From: Viola odorata
Taxonomy: Eukaryota; Streptophyta; Magnoliopsida; Malpighiales; Violaceae
Length of the DNA: 64,000 bases
Assembly: GCA_963691705.1 (NCBI GenBank)
Contig: OY829545.1
Coordinates: forward strand, 57,390,192-57,454,191
Direction of reading: 5' to 3'
Both the position numbers and the translations under genes were made by a program. Positions 34,830 through 47,830 of this stretch are shown in pieces. A model generated the notes under the pieces. The model was not told the origin of the DNA, did no database searches, and worked only from the letters and a program-made list of their open reading frames with translations. The number at the start of each line of letters is the position of its first letter. Positions within the stretch are counted from its first letter, which is position 1.

Positions 34830-37800
34830 AGAAACTCTTAACTTTGGATGTTATGCTGACTTCATTGCCGAATGTACCTCACGCCAGAACCATTACTAGA
34901 AATGGAAGATGTGGATTTACCTTATCCCAACACTTATGGGGATAAGTGGGTAATCTTCGTGGATGGTGCCAAGAATTAGAAATCAGCCGACGCAGGTATT
35001 ATTATTTCGGGACCTAGTAGAATCAAGATGCGCTACGCCTTGAGAATTGACCGGTTGTCGAAGCCGTAAAAAAAAAAATAAAAACCTGCTATCAAGTACA
35101 CAATAAATTGTGTATAATGGCAACAGGGTCGAACACAGGGACTAGACGTAGACGCTGACTTTTGTGTGTGACAAGGGCAAACAAACCGAAATAGTAGCAA
35201 ATAAGGGGGGTTTTGAGAGTTGTTGATTAATCTAATATTAACTAAGAAAGCGATAACATACAGTAGCAAGTAAGAAATCAATAGAGAGAGAGAGTCCTCG
35301 GTAGAAATCTATCTGCGGTTGCGTTCATGGTTGGCCGGTCATCGACGCAAGGATCTTCTAACCCTAGCTGGCAGATGTGCTATGGGGACCAGGTACATTT
35401 AGGTCCCCAACTTTCCTTCGTACGAGAAACTACCCCAAGGTACGTTTATGGGATAGTCTTGACACTTCGCCGTCCTCCAAGGTACGTTTATGGAGACAAT
35501 ACTCAAAGGCCCATTAAGAAGAGGAAAGACACATCTAGGGTGAGACACTCAGTACGTTCGAGGCACTACCCTAATTACTCGTTTAACCTAGTCAGATTGG
35601 ACCAGCGACCTGATGACTCTAATCTGGTTGTCTACTTTACCCTGTAGCCTCACGTTAGTTATTACTATAGAGATGACTTTAATCGCCTAGGCCTAGTTAC
35701 TAGTTGATCAGGCTTGTAAACAACCCTAGGTGAATTGGCAAGCAATCGTTAAATGAATAAATACAAACTACAGATGTTTTAAACTCAATTAGACCTCACG
35801 AATTCCCTTAGAAATCTTAGATGATTCCTACCAAGAACAAGAGATTTAGCTACTCATACTAGTAAAATAAATAAATTGCATAAAGGAAGAAGAGGAATGG
35901 AAAAACTCTTTATTATTATCGGCCGGAGCAAATGATACAAACACGGAAACACACAGACACTTCACGAGGAGCAAGGGAATATTGGCCTTACTCTTGAAGA
36001 CCGAAACCAAGATCATATTAGCAAAGCTCCGGTTTATTCGAACAGAAACAGAAAACGCCGAAGGCGGTGGTAGAGAAAACTTCTTTTCAAAAGTGGAAGA
36101 AAAGTATGGTGGTGGCTGCACACTCCAAAAGGAGGACGTGGTGGTCAACAAGAAGCTTTCAAACCCTAAGTCTAAAAAGTCTTAAATGGAAAAATTACAA
36201 AGAAGGAAATTCCAAAGATGGAAGAAAATAAAATAATAAAAGGAAATCCTAAATCTTAGGGATTACAAAAGCTGGAAATAAATCCCTTGTTTTGACTGGA
36301 GGATCATGGGGAATAATGACAGAGTTTGCTGGAATCTTCTTCGAATAGTTTCCTTTTATGTGTCGGAGTCGAAAGCTGCAGCAGTCGCTCGACAGCTAGG
36401 CCTAGCTGGTCAGATCCATCCAAAATTCAGTGAATAATGCATCTTTTTGATATTTCCTCTCCACAAGCCAAGATCTGCAAATAGTAAGGAAACAGGGGTA
36501 AATAAGTAGCATCAAGATCTAAAATGTGCTAGGAAAGGAAGGAAAAATACACACAAAATGCATCACATCAAGAATCTTGAAGCCCTTATCAAATAACGCA
36601 GCCGAGTATAAAGCACTTCTAACCGGTTTACGTATCGGTAAAAAATTATTTATAAAAGGAATACATGACCGGCTAGAGATAGAAGATCTGCACTTAGTTA
36701 TATATGGTGATTCAAAACTAATTGTGGACCAGGTTAACAGTCATTCCCAAGCAAAAGATCCAACCATGTTACGATATCTTGAAAAAGTTCAGAAATAACT
36801 AGTTGAGATCAAGAAAATGGGAATTCAAGTCAAGATTGAGCACATACCAAAGGAAGAGAACGCGGAAGCAGATGAGATAGCAAAGTTGGCCGCTGATTTC
36901 AATGTTGTTATGCCAATTGATGTCATGGTGGAAGAGATCACAGTTCCATCTTTCATGGAAGAACAACTCACTCTATGCGTAAGCGAAGCAGCGGATGATT
37001 GGCGAGCTCCGGTAATCAATTTTCTCAAGCATGGCGTGTTACCGAAAGATGTTGTTGAAAAGAAAAAAGTACTCAAACGGGCCAGAAAATGCATATTCTA
37101 CGATGGTGAGCTCATTTGCCGATGTTTCTCCCATCAGGCAACCAAGTGTATATCTGAGGTGAAATGTCTCTATACGCTCAGAGAAATCCACGAGGGCGTC
37201 TGCGGAATGCATGTATCCTGACACACAATAGCCGCACAGGTTCTCCGTACTAAATTTTATTGGTCTACAATCCGGAAGGATTGTGATAATTTCATAAAGA
37301 CATGCCGAAAATGCCAAGAATTTGCAAGAATACCGCGACAGCCAACCATGGAGTTATCAACAATGATCAGTCCTTGTCCATTTACTAAATGGGGAATTGA
37401 TATCTTAGGCCTATTCTCGAAAGCTTTCCCGTAGCTCAAGTTTTTCATTGTGATGGATTATTTGACGAAGTGGGCCGAGGTGGAAGTTATTCCTGTTATA
37501 ACGGCAGAGAAGGTCTGGCACTTCTTCAAACGTCAGGTAATCATGCGATTTGGCATCCTACAAATACTTATCAGTGATAACGAAACACAGTTCACTAGTG
37601 CCTATTTTCAGGAATATTGTTGGGAAATGATGATTGAGCAAAGGTTCTCCTCTGTTGCTCACCCTCAAATAAATGGCCAGACGGAAGTCACCAATCGAAC
37701 CATTATAAGCGGGATCAAGAAGAATTTAGATGGAGCACGAAAGAAATGGACCGAAGAATTACCACATGTCATGTGGGCATATTGAATGACGACCAAGACA

Positions 37801-38220
37801 AGTACCATAGAAACCCCTTTCACCATGATTTATAGGGTCGAAGCAGTCTCCCTAGTAGAAATTGGGGTTTTGAGCCTCCGAATTGAGTACTTCAATGAGT
37901 AACAGAATTAAGACAGACTACGAGCACAACTTGACCTATTATCGGAACTACGAGAACAGGTAGTCCTGAAGACGCTTCACTATAAGTGCAGGATAGCCAA
38001 GTACCATAACCACCGTGTCAAAGAGCGATTGCTGAAGGCAGGAGACCTGGTGTTACAAAACAAAAGAGCCACTAGTCAATGAATGGGAAAGCTTAGTCCC
38101 AACTGGGAGGGACCTTACCAGATGACCAGAGTTATTGAAAAAGAAGCTTATCACTTAGAGGAGCTTAACGGTACTCCATTACCTAACTCTTGGAATATTA
38201 CAAATTTAAAATTGTATTAT
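34830..38220 (+). pseudogene. RNase H-integrase part of Tat-like pol, broken
   Basis: WVIFVDGAKN (first RNase H aspartate) lies at about 34950. The frame is split at 35047 by the 1.5-kb insertion and resumes at 36576: NNAAEYKALLTGLRIG and VIYGDSKLIVDQV carry the next catalytic Glu and Asp. After a stop near 36796, IKKMGIQVKIEHIPKEENAEAD ends RNase H. Then come the linker, the zinc-finger area HEGVCGMHVS ... CRKCQEF, and the integrase core (GIDILG, ISDNETQFTS, HPQINGQTEVTNR) with all three acidic positions apparently represented. Stops at about 37218, 37432 and 37783 inactivate it. Reverse transcriptase is absent upstream. Confidence 0.85.
35048..36570 (-). mobile_element. Solo LTR or small LTR-type insertion in RNase H (TSD AGAAT)
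   Basis: 1523 bp from TGACCGGTTGTCG to GCATCACATCA, with AGAAT at 35043-35047 and 36571-36575. Excision of the insert and one TSD rejoins the RNase H frame. TG..CA ends and a 5-bp TSD fit an LTR. The minus orientation is preferred, because TGATGTGATGCATTTT reads like an LTR start. Family unknown; no matching copy in the window. Confidence 0.8.
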
Positions 38221-38264
38221 CCAAGGACAGTTGTTTTATTTATATCCTCTATGTGAATAATAAC

Positions 38265-39141
38265 ACCGTGGACGTAGGCTTTAACGCCAAACCACGTTAA
38301 CAAATATGCAAGTGTTCTTTATTTTATGCAGATTATGACATGCGCAATAAAAAACCAAGAATCCACCAGGACTCATCTTCGTCTTTCTAACAAATGAATG
38401 CATGGCAGTGGATACCATTACCCTTATTGGGAAAACCAAGAATCTGCTAGGACCCATCGTCGTCTTTCCAATAGATGACTGCATGGCAGCAGATACAATA
38501 ATCAAGAGGGTATCTACCATAACCCATTTTCGTCTTTTCAACAAGCGAATGAATGGTAGTGGATACTGGCAGTTTTACCGGCGACGGCCCGATAAACCTA
38601 TTGGGCTACCTAGGTGCTGCCTAGGGATGCTAACGACTTTATCAGCGAGAGCCCGATAAACGCATGAAATCCACCTAAGCCCATTCCGGTGGTACGACTT
38701 AGGGGTGAATAGCTTTATCGACGACAACCCGATAAACCTATTGGGCTACCTAGGTGCTACCTAGGGACGCTAACGGTTTTATCAGCGAGAGCCCGATAAA
38801 CCCATGAAAGCCATCTAAGCTCATTCCGGTGGTAATCAGACGGTGGTACGGCTTAGGGGTGAACAGTTTTACCGGCGACAACCCGATAAACCTATTGGGC
38901 TACCCAGGTGCCATCGGGGTACGCTAACGACTTCATCAACGAGAGCTTGATAAGTCCAGCAAAGCTTCCTAAGCCTATTCCGGTGGTAATCAGACGGTGG
39001 TACGGCTTAGGAACGCTAACATAGAGCCAAAAAGGTCTTCAAAGACTTGAGTATATCACAACTCAGCCTTACCAATACAGGTAATCAAACAGATTATAAA
39101 AACATATTCTCTCATGTTCATTGGAGCTTTATGGATACATG
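38265..39141 (+). repeat. Tandem repeats of the Tat-like element (about 140-bp unit)
   Basis: Three to four copies contain GATAAACCTATTGGGCTACC, CTAAGCCCATTCCGGTGGTA and GGCTTAGGGGTGAA. Preceded by smaller repeats containing GACTGCATGGCAG-type words. Homologous (inverted) to 26790-27460. Confidence 0.85.
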
Positions 39142-42100
39142 TGTTGATACTCGAATTTTGACACCATTTTTTTAAAAATTTATCATTTCTGTCATTTTAC
39201 TTAACTTACTGTCGTTAGTATTTTTAAATTCTCATCGCATTTTTATCATCGTCATTGTCATCGTCAGCCATCGAAATCGCATTTTTAGTTTTTCGTCAAG
39301 TATTTTCATTATTATTATCATTAATATTTTCAGCCTTAGAAATCATATTTTTAATTGTCCGCTAATCATTTGCTGTTTATTTCTCTGTTTTAGGTCATCA
39401 CGTAAAATTTAGGATTTTTAGTATTTTATCACCTTTTTAGCATTTTTATTTTTTATTATTATTTTTCTTAGAGCTTTTATTGGACCCGAGTAAGTTCGCT
39501 CGGACAATAGCTTGAACTCTGAATGTTTTCCATCAACTAGTTCCTACTATTTTTTTCATTCACGTCGACCAACAACATTTCGCGTAATTTTTGTGATAAC
39601 GTCATTTATTTTTCGTCCGAACATTTCATGTTTCCGAACGAGAAAATAAATGCATTAAATGAAAAATCCTCATCATTTCCTGTAGACGGTTAAACTCGCC
39701 TTATTTTTCTCTATGCGCTAGCACTTTCGGCTCAAAAATTCAGAATATTTGCTCACAAAAATGGCTCGAGGCCATTTAAATAAGTTAAAAGGCCAATTTG
39801 ATCATCACCGATGATCTGGTCAACCAAGGAAAGTCAACCAGATCAACGGTCCTTGATTTAATACGCATGGTGCACATGTAGCGTGGAAGCGACGAGGTAG
39901 CGGAGCAAGCCACCGAGCTGCTTGCTCCCGTCGCTTCCTGTCCCGTCGACCGTCATCACGACAGCCTAGCCTCGCCACCTCGACCCCCTAGCCTTGCCAC
40001 CTTGACGCCCTAGCTCTGCCAGCACGATGCCCAGCTCCTCCACGCGCAGCGCCGCGTCCCTCAATCCACGCGACTTCAGCCTATAAATAGGCCACTGCCC
40101 TCAACGTTTTTCTTCACCAATTCACCCAGAGCCTTTGCTCCTTCTCCCCCCTTGACAGATTGCTCATTTTGAGCGATAGTCGCTACAGTTCTAAGTTTTT
40201 TTCGTGTAAGCATTTTCTTGCTCTTTTTCTGCCATTTTCGGCTTTAATTATTAAGTAGTTGTTTTGATTAAATCAGTTGCTTATTTGTGTCTTATTAATT
40301 CATATGCATGCTGTAGATAATTACCATGCTTTTTATTTCTTGATTTGTTGAGTGAAACAAGTGAATTTCAAGTTTTTAGTTAATTATCATTTTTGACGTT
40401 TTTATGAAATTAAATGCTGTTCTTGCGTGTTTAGATTTCTAATTTTTGCATGATTATGTGGTGGAGGAGGAGAGCTTTCCTCGGGGCTCAAAACCAGGCG
40501 ATTTGGAAGCCTAGTCAGAGTTCCCCGTCGCCGACAGTGGTGCCGGCGACATGAGGAAGAAGATGAACAGTAGCCATGCGGGCTTTGTTCATCGCGCGAG
40601 AAAGAAAGGTGATGGGCTTGGCCCATCACCATTTAAATGTGATTTTTTGGGCCAGAAACTACTCCTGGCCCATTTCCTTTATTTTAAAGCTGGGCCCAGC
40701 CCATTTTTCGTTCTTTCAAAAGTCTTGGGTCGTGATTTTTTTTCGTAAAATGCTCGCATGTTTCGTATGATATTTTTTATGTGTTTATAATTTATTTTCT
40801 CCATGTATTATATGCCTGAAATGTTTAGCTTTTATTCATAAAAATACCCGTATGTTTTGTTATGATTATTTTTCTGTACATTGCATTAAAATTTCGTACC
40901 TATCAACTGTTTACTTTTTCGCACTTTACTTTTCCGCACTTTATTTTTCGCACTTTAATTTCATGCAATTTACTTTTCGCAATTTAAATTCAGTCATTTA
41001 ATTTATCGCCTATATGGTCGGTCGCACTTTCAATTATTATCAACTGCTTTAATTTCTCGCAATCATCAACTGCTTTAATTTCTCGCAATTATCAACTGCT
41101 TTACTTTTTCGCAAACTGCTGGAAATTCTTCCACAATTATCAACTGCTTTAATTTCTCGCAATTATCAACTGCTTTACTTTTTCGCAAACTCGCAAACTG
41201 CTGGAAATTCTTCCGCAATCATCAACTGCTTTAATTTCTCGCAATTATCAACTGCTTTACTTTTTCTCAAACTGCTAGAAATTCTTCCGCAATCATCAAC
41301 TGCTTTAATTTCTCGCAATTATCAACTGCTTTACTTTTTCGCAAACTGCTGGAAATTCTTCCGTAATCATCAACTGCTTTAATTTATTCGCAATAGTCAA
41401 CTGCTTTAATTTGTCGTGCACATCAATGGTCTATTTAAATCCTTGTCTGAATAAAATTGCTTACCTTTTTTTAAAACTATCGCTAACTCTCTTATTTTGC
41501 AGGTTTAAAGCTTCGCAACGCAAGTACGCTTTCTAGCCTCTTTTATTTATTCCATGTTTTCCGCAAATATTATTCGTACGCATGAAATTTAGAAATGTTA
41601 GAAAAACTCAAAATGTTCATATGCTTAACAAATTATCATTGAAATGAATCAATCTCGTATGAACAACTTGTTTAAAGACTCGCTTTGAATGTCATGTTCA
41701 CATGTTTTAAATTCCGCTTATATTGACTGCATGTGTTTGGTGGTTTCGATCCCACATCAGTTTATCTTTTCAAAATGTCCCACTTAATCTGTACTTTGTT
41801 AAGCTATCCATACTAGAATCATGTAGTAATTAATTAAATCACGCAGGGCCCAATGATAAAAAGGGGGGAACGTCCGCTCTAGCATACGAACAAACGATAA
41901 CTCCGTCCTTCGGTCCCAATCGGAAATAACAATGTCCCGACGAAAATGCTAAGATGTAACGTCACCTTTGAGGGCGAACTTATGTGCTAAACACCTTTTA
42001 AACACCTCCCTTATCAACCGGTAACCATTTTCGGATGTGACTCGGTTGCCTAACACCTTCCCGAGTCCATAATACGACCCCAAACCTTTGTTCTAGGGTT

Positions 42101-42295
42101 TAGACCCTCTTTTTTTTGTCTTTAGTTTTTTAGTTTTTATGCCATGACGATTAGGTTCCCTAAACCTAGAGACAAAAATTAGGGTGGCGACTTCATTGCA
42201 TGTTGCGAGGCGTCCTTTTACACCGAGCATCGTAAGGTCTCAGATTCGTCGTACACTCGCGGATTTCTTCCACACGTCTTTCGCGGGGCACGACA
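39142..42295 (+). mobile_element. Solo LTR, 3154 bp (TSD ACATG)
   Basis: From TGTTGATACTCGAATTTTGA to GGGGCACGACA, flanked by ACATG (39137-39141 and 42296-42300). TATA box CTATAAATAG at 40081-40090. An array at 41030-41400 repeats TTATCAACTGCTTTACTTTT and TCGCAAACTGCTGGAAATTC. The last 260 bp share the conserved 3' module with the LTRs at 2126-2363, 13363-13602 and 42831-43070. No internal region, so a solo LTR of the Ogre/Tat-like type. Confidence 0.92.
41030..41400 (+). repeat. Tandem array in the solo LTR (about 75-85-bp unit)
   Basis: Four to five copies with ATCAACTGCTTTAATTTCTC and GCAAACTGCTGGAAATTCTT; lies downstream of the LTR TATA box, so it would be transcribed. Confidence 0.8.
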
Positions 42296-42830
42296 ACATG
42301 TTTTAAATTATCCTAACAGAAAAGGAAAGATTTGATCCTTCTTTACTAATTATCAATGAAATATTATCATCAGCAAATTATTATTATCTCTAACATCCAT
42401 AGGAAATCAAACGGAAAGATGCGACATGGCCGAGATATGTTCCTTTGTTTTTATTTTTCCATTGTAGTATATTACTATTATTCTTTACATCGTTTTGGTA
42501 CCTAACAATACAGGGGATTCAAACGAAGTACAAACACTACAAAAACTTGCGAATATTTTTGAAAAAAGAAGCGTATGAGAAGTCGAATTGAGTAAAATTA
42601 GGAAAGGAAGAAAGAGATGATTATTTATATCTCATAAACACCTCATTATCGTATGAACACCTTATCAGAAGATGACATGTGGCATGTAGCCAATGGGAAT
42701 CTGATACGTGGTGGCATGTATTTATAATTTATTTTAATCAGCCTGCGCCTGCTGAACCATCTCTTCAAATTCGTACTACAGCTTTTACGGTATTCGAAAC
42801 GGTGCGTCAGACACCAACTCCTAACAACTG
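42296..42830 (+). other. 3' noncoding part of the outer Tat-like element
   Basis: AT-rich; continues after the solo LTR and is cut at 42830 by the noncoding LTR element, resuming at 54695. No gene. Confidence 0.5.
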
Positions 42831-45620
42831 TGTTACACCGTCGCGAGCGAAATTTGGGACGCAAAGAAATCACATATCAATGAAGTCGCCACCCTATTTT
42901 TTCTAAGGTTTAGGGAAACCTAAAAAGTCCGTAAAAAAGGAAGCAAAATAAAATAAAAACTAAGGCACAAAAGAAAAAGGGTCTAAACCTGAGAACAACG
43001 GTTCGGGGTCGTATTATGGACTCGGAAGGTGTTAGGCACCCGAGTCTCATCCTTAAAAAGGTTACCGGTTCTAAAAGAGGTGTTTAAAAATCATGTTGAA
43101 AATAAGTAATTTGGCCCTCAGAGGGGGTATCGTCACTTTAGTTCTTAAATCGGTTTGATTGATTTTATCCTAATTATTGTCGAGTTGTTTAACAGAAAAT
43201 AATATTTTTATCCTCTAAAAGATAAAAAGGTTGGTTGTATACCTATTCCGGTTATATTTAGCCGAGTTCAAGATTAGTCCGATTACATGCAAAATTGGTG
43301 GGATTACTACCATTTTATTAATCTTTACCAAAGCGACGCCACTTTCATCACCGGCCCATGCATGTGATTAATCCTATTTACTGAGTGATTCTAATCATCC
43401 ATAGACTAGCAAAGTACCATTTTGAGTGAATGCGAAAAAATACGTTGAAAAGAGAAAAACCGGGAAGTGGGGTCGAAGCAGCACGCATAACACATTCGTT
43501 AATATAGCATAAATAAAAATACATTCGTGGGGACGAAGCCGCACAGGAAATACATACATCAAGATAAGCGTAAATTAAAGTAAATTCGTGGGGATGAAGC
43601 CGAACACGAAACACACTCATCAAGGTAAGCATAAATTAAAATAAATTCGTGGGGATGAAGTCGCACACGAAACACATTCATCAAGTTAAGCATAAATTAA
43701 AATAAATTCGTGGGTATAAGCATCATGCAAATAGATTAATTCGAGTTCTAACGATTCTAAATAATCATGCATAGGAATAGATATAAAATAAATAAAAGGG
43801 TAAGGGAAGTGTGCTTGAGGGTGAATAATGATTAATTCTAACCTACAAAACCGAGGTTAGTAGCGCAAGCAATGATAAATAATTAATTTAGCAATTCAAT
43901 CAAATGAGGAGTGAGCTTTAAAGCTCAAGTTTGGAAAATGGTCACCAATATCGAAGTCGGCGTAGCATCCGATACCTTCTCGTTCCTTTTGTAGGTACCT
44001 TAAAAGGACGCCGGGAAACCCGACATCTACCCTCCGATGATCAAGTCAGTTGATAGGTATTACGAGCATATAATATAATATTAATGCTCGTAAACATATT
44101 TGTATTTGATGTGCACAACGCGTAAAGCATGTTCATAAAAAATCTATTCGTGGAGTCAAAGCCGCACACGAACGAGCATAAAATTAAAACATATTCATTC
44201 GCATAATCATCATGTAAACAGATTAATTAGAATTCTAACGATTCTAAATAACATGCATACGAATAAACAATAAATTAAATTAACAATTCTAATAAGGAAA
44301 AATGAGCTTTAAAGTTCAAGTTCAGAAATTTGTCACCAATATCTAAGTTGGCGAAGTATTCAATCGGGATGGTAATCTTGAATTCGATACCTACAAGAAA
44401 ATGAAGAAATAGTTAGTACACGATTTTATTTAGAAGGGCTTGGGCCGCAACCCATTTCTTTTATTATTTTTTTACTCATGGGTCGCAGCCTATTTTTTAC
44501 TCCTCCCACTCTTGGGCCGGCCCACTCTCTCCTTTTCTTTTATTTATACCTTTTCCCTCTCTTTTCTTTCTTTTCCTTTTTTTATTCCTTCCTTTTTTAT
44601 TTTTTCCAACGAGACAAACTCATTCTCTTTTCTCCTTTTTTTCTTTCCTTTTTCTTTCCTTTCTTTTTCTTTCTTTTCCTCACTCAAACGACATCAAACT
44701 CTTCTCCTTTCTTTTCAATTATTTCATTCCTTTTTCTAATTTGGCTGCATCCCGCAACCCTCTCTTCTCTCTTTTCCTTCTTTGTTTCTTTTCTGTTTTA
44801 TTTCTTTCTTTCCTTCTCTTCTCGGCTCTTGTAGGAATGCTTTGACAGAGGTACGGTGGTGATGATGGTTTGGTTCGGTGTTGTTGATTTTGGGTTGCCG
44901 GCCGTGATGGTGGAGGAGGCGGAGCTGGGGTTTGAGTGGATCGGGTTTTGGTTTTGGGAAATTGGCAGAAGGATTGGAATGGAATTGATTAATTTGGGAG
45001 GGGATTCTGATTTAGAATTAATTAGGCAGAGGATGCTTTGATTGGCAGAGGTGTGCTAATTAATTTGGCAGTGGATTTAATTTGGCAATTTGGCTAAGTT
45101 TCGGTGAAGTTGGAAATGAAACGGAGGTTGCTAATTTAAATGGAGAGGCAGAGATTTACAGAGATGGAAATGGGTTTCCTCACGGGTTCAGTTGGTCCCC
45201 TCTTGCAAAGGATTTGCTCTTAATTTATAGAGGGTGAGGTATATTGAGGAGGTAGGGGTCCGACGATGGTGATGAGAGCAAGGGATTAATTTAAATCCTT
45301 GTCAGAGATCTTGGAAGAAAAATTGGAGGATTGAGCAGATTCGTTTTTGACAAATGGAGAGGGGAGCCGGCTCTCTCAAATTTCCTTTGAAAATTTGACG
45401 AAAGGAGCCGTTGTGTCTGATTCTGTTTGAAAATGGGAGAGGGAGACAGGTATGGTTCGGTGGTATATATTTTGGTTCGATTTACGGTCGAACAATCTCA
45501 TTCGGTACCGATACAAATTCGAAATAAAATGATATAGAATAAATAATAATAATAATAATAATAACAATAAGCAATAATTATGTAAAAATTAAAATTTGTG
45601 TCAAAATTCGGGTATCAACA
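42831..45620 (-). repeat. 3' LTR of the LARD
   Basis: TGTTACACCGTCGCG to GGGTATCAACA on the plus strand. Has a pyrimidine-rich stretch (44450-44830), short repeats with AAATTCGTGGGGA (43500-43710) and a minus-strand TATAAATT near 45228. The first 240 bp hold the conserved module with GGAAGGTGTTAGGCACCC. Confidence 0.93.
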
Positions 45621-45684
45621 GTTGCCCCCTCTTTACTGTCTTATCAAAAATAAAATGTAACTGAAATTTTTGATGAGCAGTAAA
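45621..45684 (-). other. Polypurine tract and adjoining hairpin of the LARD
   Basis: Reverse complement of 11290-11353 in design: TTTACTGTCTTATCAAAAAT (45632-45651) pairs with ATTTTTGATGAGCAGTAAA (45666-45684); GTTGCCCCCTC (45621-45631) is the tract read from the other strand. Confidence 0.85.
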
Positions 45685-45774
45685 GATGGTTGCCTCAGCA
45701 CCACGAATGAAGGATATAAATCTTAGAAAAAGAAAATGGCTCTACTTGGATACCATGATGCAGAAATGTAAATA

Positions 45775-46850
45775 GCGAAAATGTGATCTTACCTCCACTC
45801 GGACGTTGATGCAAAAATTTAACTTAGTAGGAAAATCAATTCAGCTTCCCCGGACACTCCACTCGGATGTTGATGCGGAATTTAAAATTGTTTAAATTTA
45901 AACTCACCTCCACTCGGACGGTGATGCGAAAATTTAAATTGCTTAAAATATAAATTTACCTCCACTCGGACGTTGATGCAAAAATTTAACTTGCAAGAAA
46001 ATAAATTCAACTCCACTCGAACGTTAATGCAAAAATATAAACTGCACAAAAATATAAATTTACCTCCACTCGGACGTTGAAATATAAATTCACTTCCTTC
46101 GGATGCTGATGCTGAAATTTAAATTGCTTAAACGTAAATGTACCTCAATTCGGATGTTGGCGTGGGAATTTAAATCGCACGAAAATAAATTCAGCTCCAC
46201 TCGGACGCTGATGGCTCCACTCGGATGCCTTGCAAGAATGTAAAATGCGGCTTCACTCGGACGTCTCCCCTAGAATACCGCGATGCATAAACATAAATCC
46301 AGCTCTACTCAGACGTTGGTGGCTCCACTCGGATGCCTTGTAAATTCAGTTCCACTCGGACACTGATGACTCCACTCGGATGTCTTGAAATAACGACTCT
46401 ACTCAGATGCCGACAACTCCACTCGGACGTTGAAAAATTCAGCTCCACTCGGATGCCTAAAAAAACTCAGTTCCACTCGGACACTAATGACTCTACTCGG
46501 ATGTCCTGCAGAAAGTAAAATGCGGATTCACTCGGATGTCTCCCCTCGAATACCGCAATGCATAAATATAAATCTAGCTCTACTCAGACGCTGGTGGCTA
46601 CGCTCCGACGCCTTGCAAATTCAGTTCCACTCGGACACTAATGACTCCACTCGGATGTCTTGCAAAAATGTAAATTCAGCTCCACTCGGACGTTGATGGT
46701 TCTACTAAGATATCAATGCTGAAATAAAAATCCATTCGGACGCTGCTGCCCACTAGGATATCAATGCGGGAATAAAAATCCACTCGGACGCTGCTGCCCA
46801 CTAGGATGCTGATATTCATGACTGATTCTGCAAAACAAAGGTTAAATTCC
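45775..46850 (-). repeat. Tandem array of short units with CCACTCGGACG
   Basis: Around 25 units of 30-60 bp built on TCCACTCGGACGTTGATGC and variants, in subgroups. Frames such as 46430-46696 only translate the repeat. Confidence 0.85.
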
Positions 46851-46914
46851 TCTTGACAGCATCAGCATTCACTGGTTTTGAGAGGATCATCCTCATCCAT
46901 GTTAGTAAGACTCA

Positions 46915-47830
46915 AAGCACTTGATTTTTTGAAAGGTGGGGTTTTGAACCGCCACACGATTTTTGAAAGATGGTGTTTTTGAACTTCCATACGATATTTG
47001 CAAGGTGGGGTTTGAACCGCCACATGATTTTTGAAAGGTGGGGTTTGAACTGCCACATGATTTTTTGAAAGGTGGGGTTTGAACCGCCACATGATCTTTG
47101 AAAGGTGGGGTTTTTGAACCGCCACACGATTTTTGCAAGGTGGGGTTTGAACCGCCACACGATTTTTGAATGGTGGGGTTTGAACCGCCATGCAAGATTG
47201 AAGAGTGAGGGTTTGGACCGCCGCACAAGGTTGAAAAGCGGGGGTTTTGAACCGCCGCATAATTTTGAAGAGTGGGAGTTTTGAACCGCCGCATAATTTT
47301 TTGAAGAGTGGGGTTTGAACCGCCATACAAGATTGAAAAGTGGGGGTTTGAACCGCCGCACAAGGTTGAAACGTGGGGGTTTGAACCGCCGCACAAGGTT
47401 GAAAAGTAGGGGTTTTGAACCGCCGCATAATTTTGAAGAGTGGGGGTTTTGAACCGCCGCACAATTTTTGAAGAGTGGAGTTTGAACCGCCATACAAGAT
47501 TGAAAAGTGTGGGTTTGAACCGCCGCACAAGGTTTAAAAGTGGGGGTTTTGAACCGCCGCATAATTTTGAAGAGTGAGGGTTTTGAACCGCCGCACAAGG
47601 TTGAAAAGTGGGGATTTGAACTGTCGCATAATTTTGAAGAGTGGGGGTTTTGAACCGCCGCATAATTTTTGAAGAGTGAGGTTTGAACCGCCATACAAGA
47701 TTGAAAAGTGGGGGTTTGAACCGCCACACAAGGTTGAAAAGTGGGGGTTTTGAACCTCCGCATAATTTTGAAGAGTGGGGATTTTGAACCGCCGCACAAT
47801 TTTTGAAGAGTGGGGTTTGACCCGCCATAC
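46915..47830 (-). repeat. Tandem array of units with TTTGAACCGCC
   Basis: About 22 units of 33-46 bp containing GTGGGGGTTTTGAACCGCCG and either CATAATTTTGAAGA or CACAAGGTTGAAAA. Because units lack stops, overlapping frames of up to 319 codons are open on the minus strand; these are not genes. Confidence 0.9.

Noticed and set aside
44440..44834. Hydrophobic small ORFs in the LARD LTR (also 53486-53880)
   Set aside because: Pyrimidine-rich LTR sequence present in both LTRs; no family similarity and no reason for translation.
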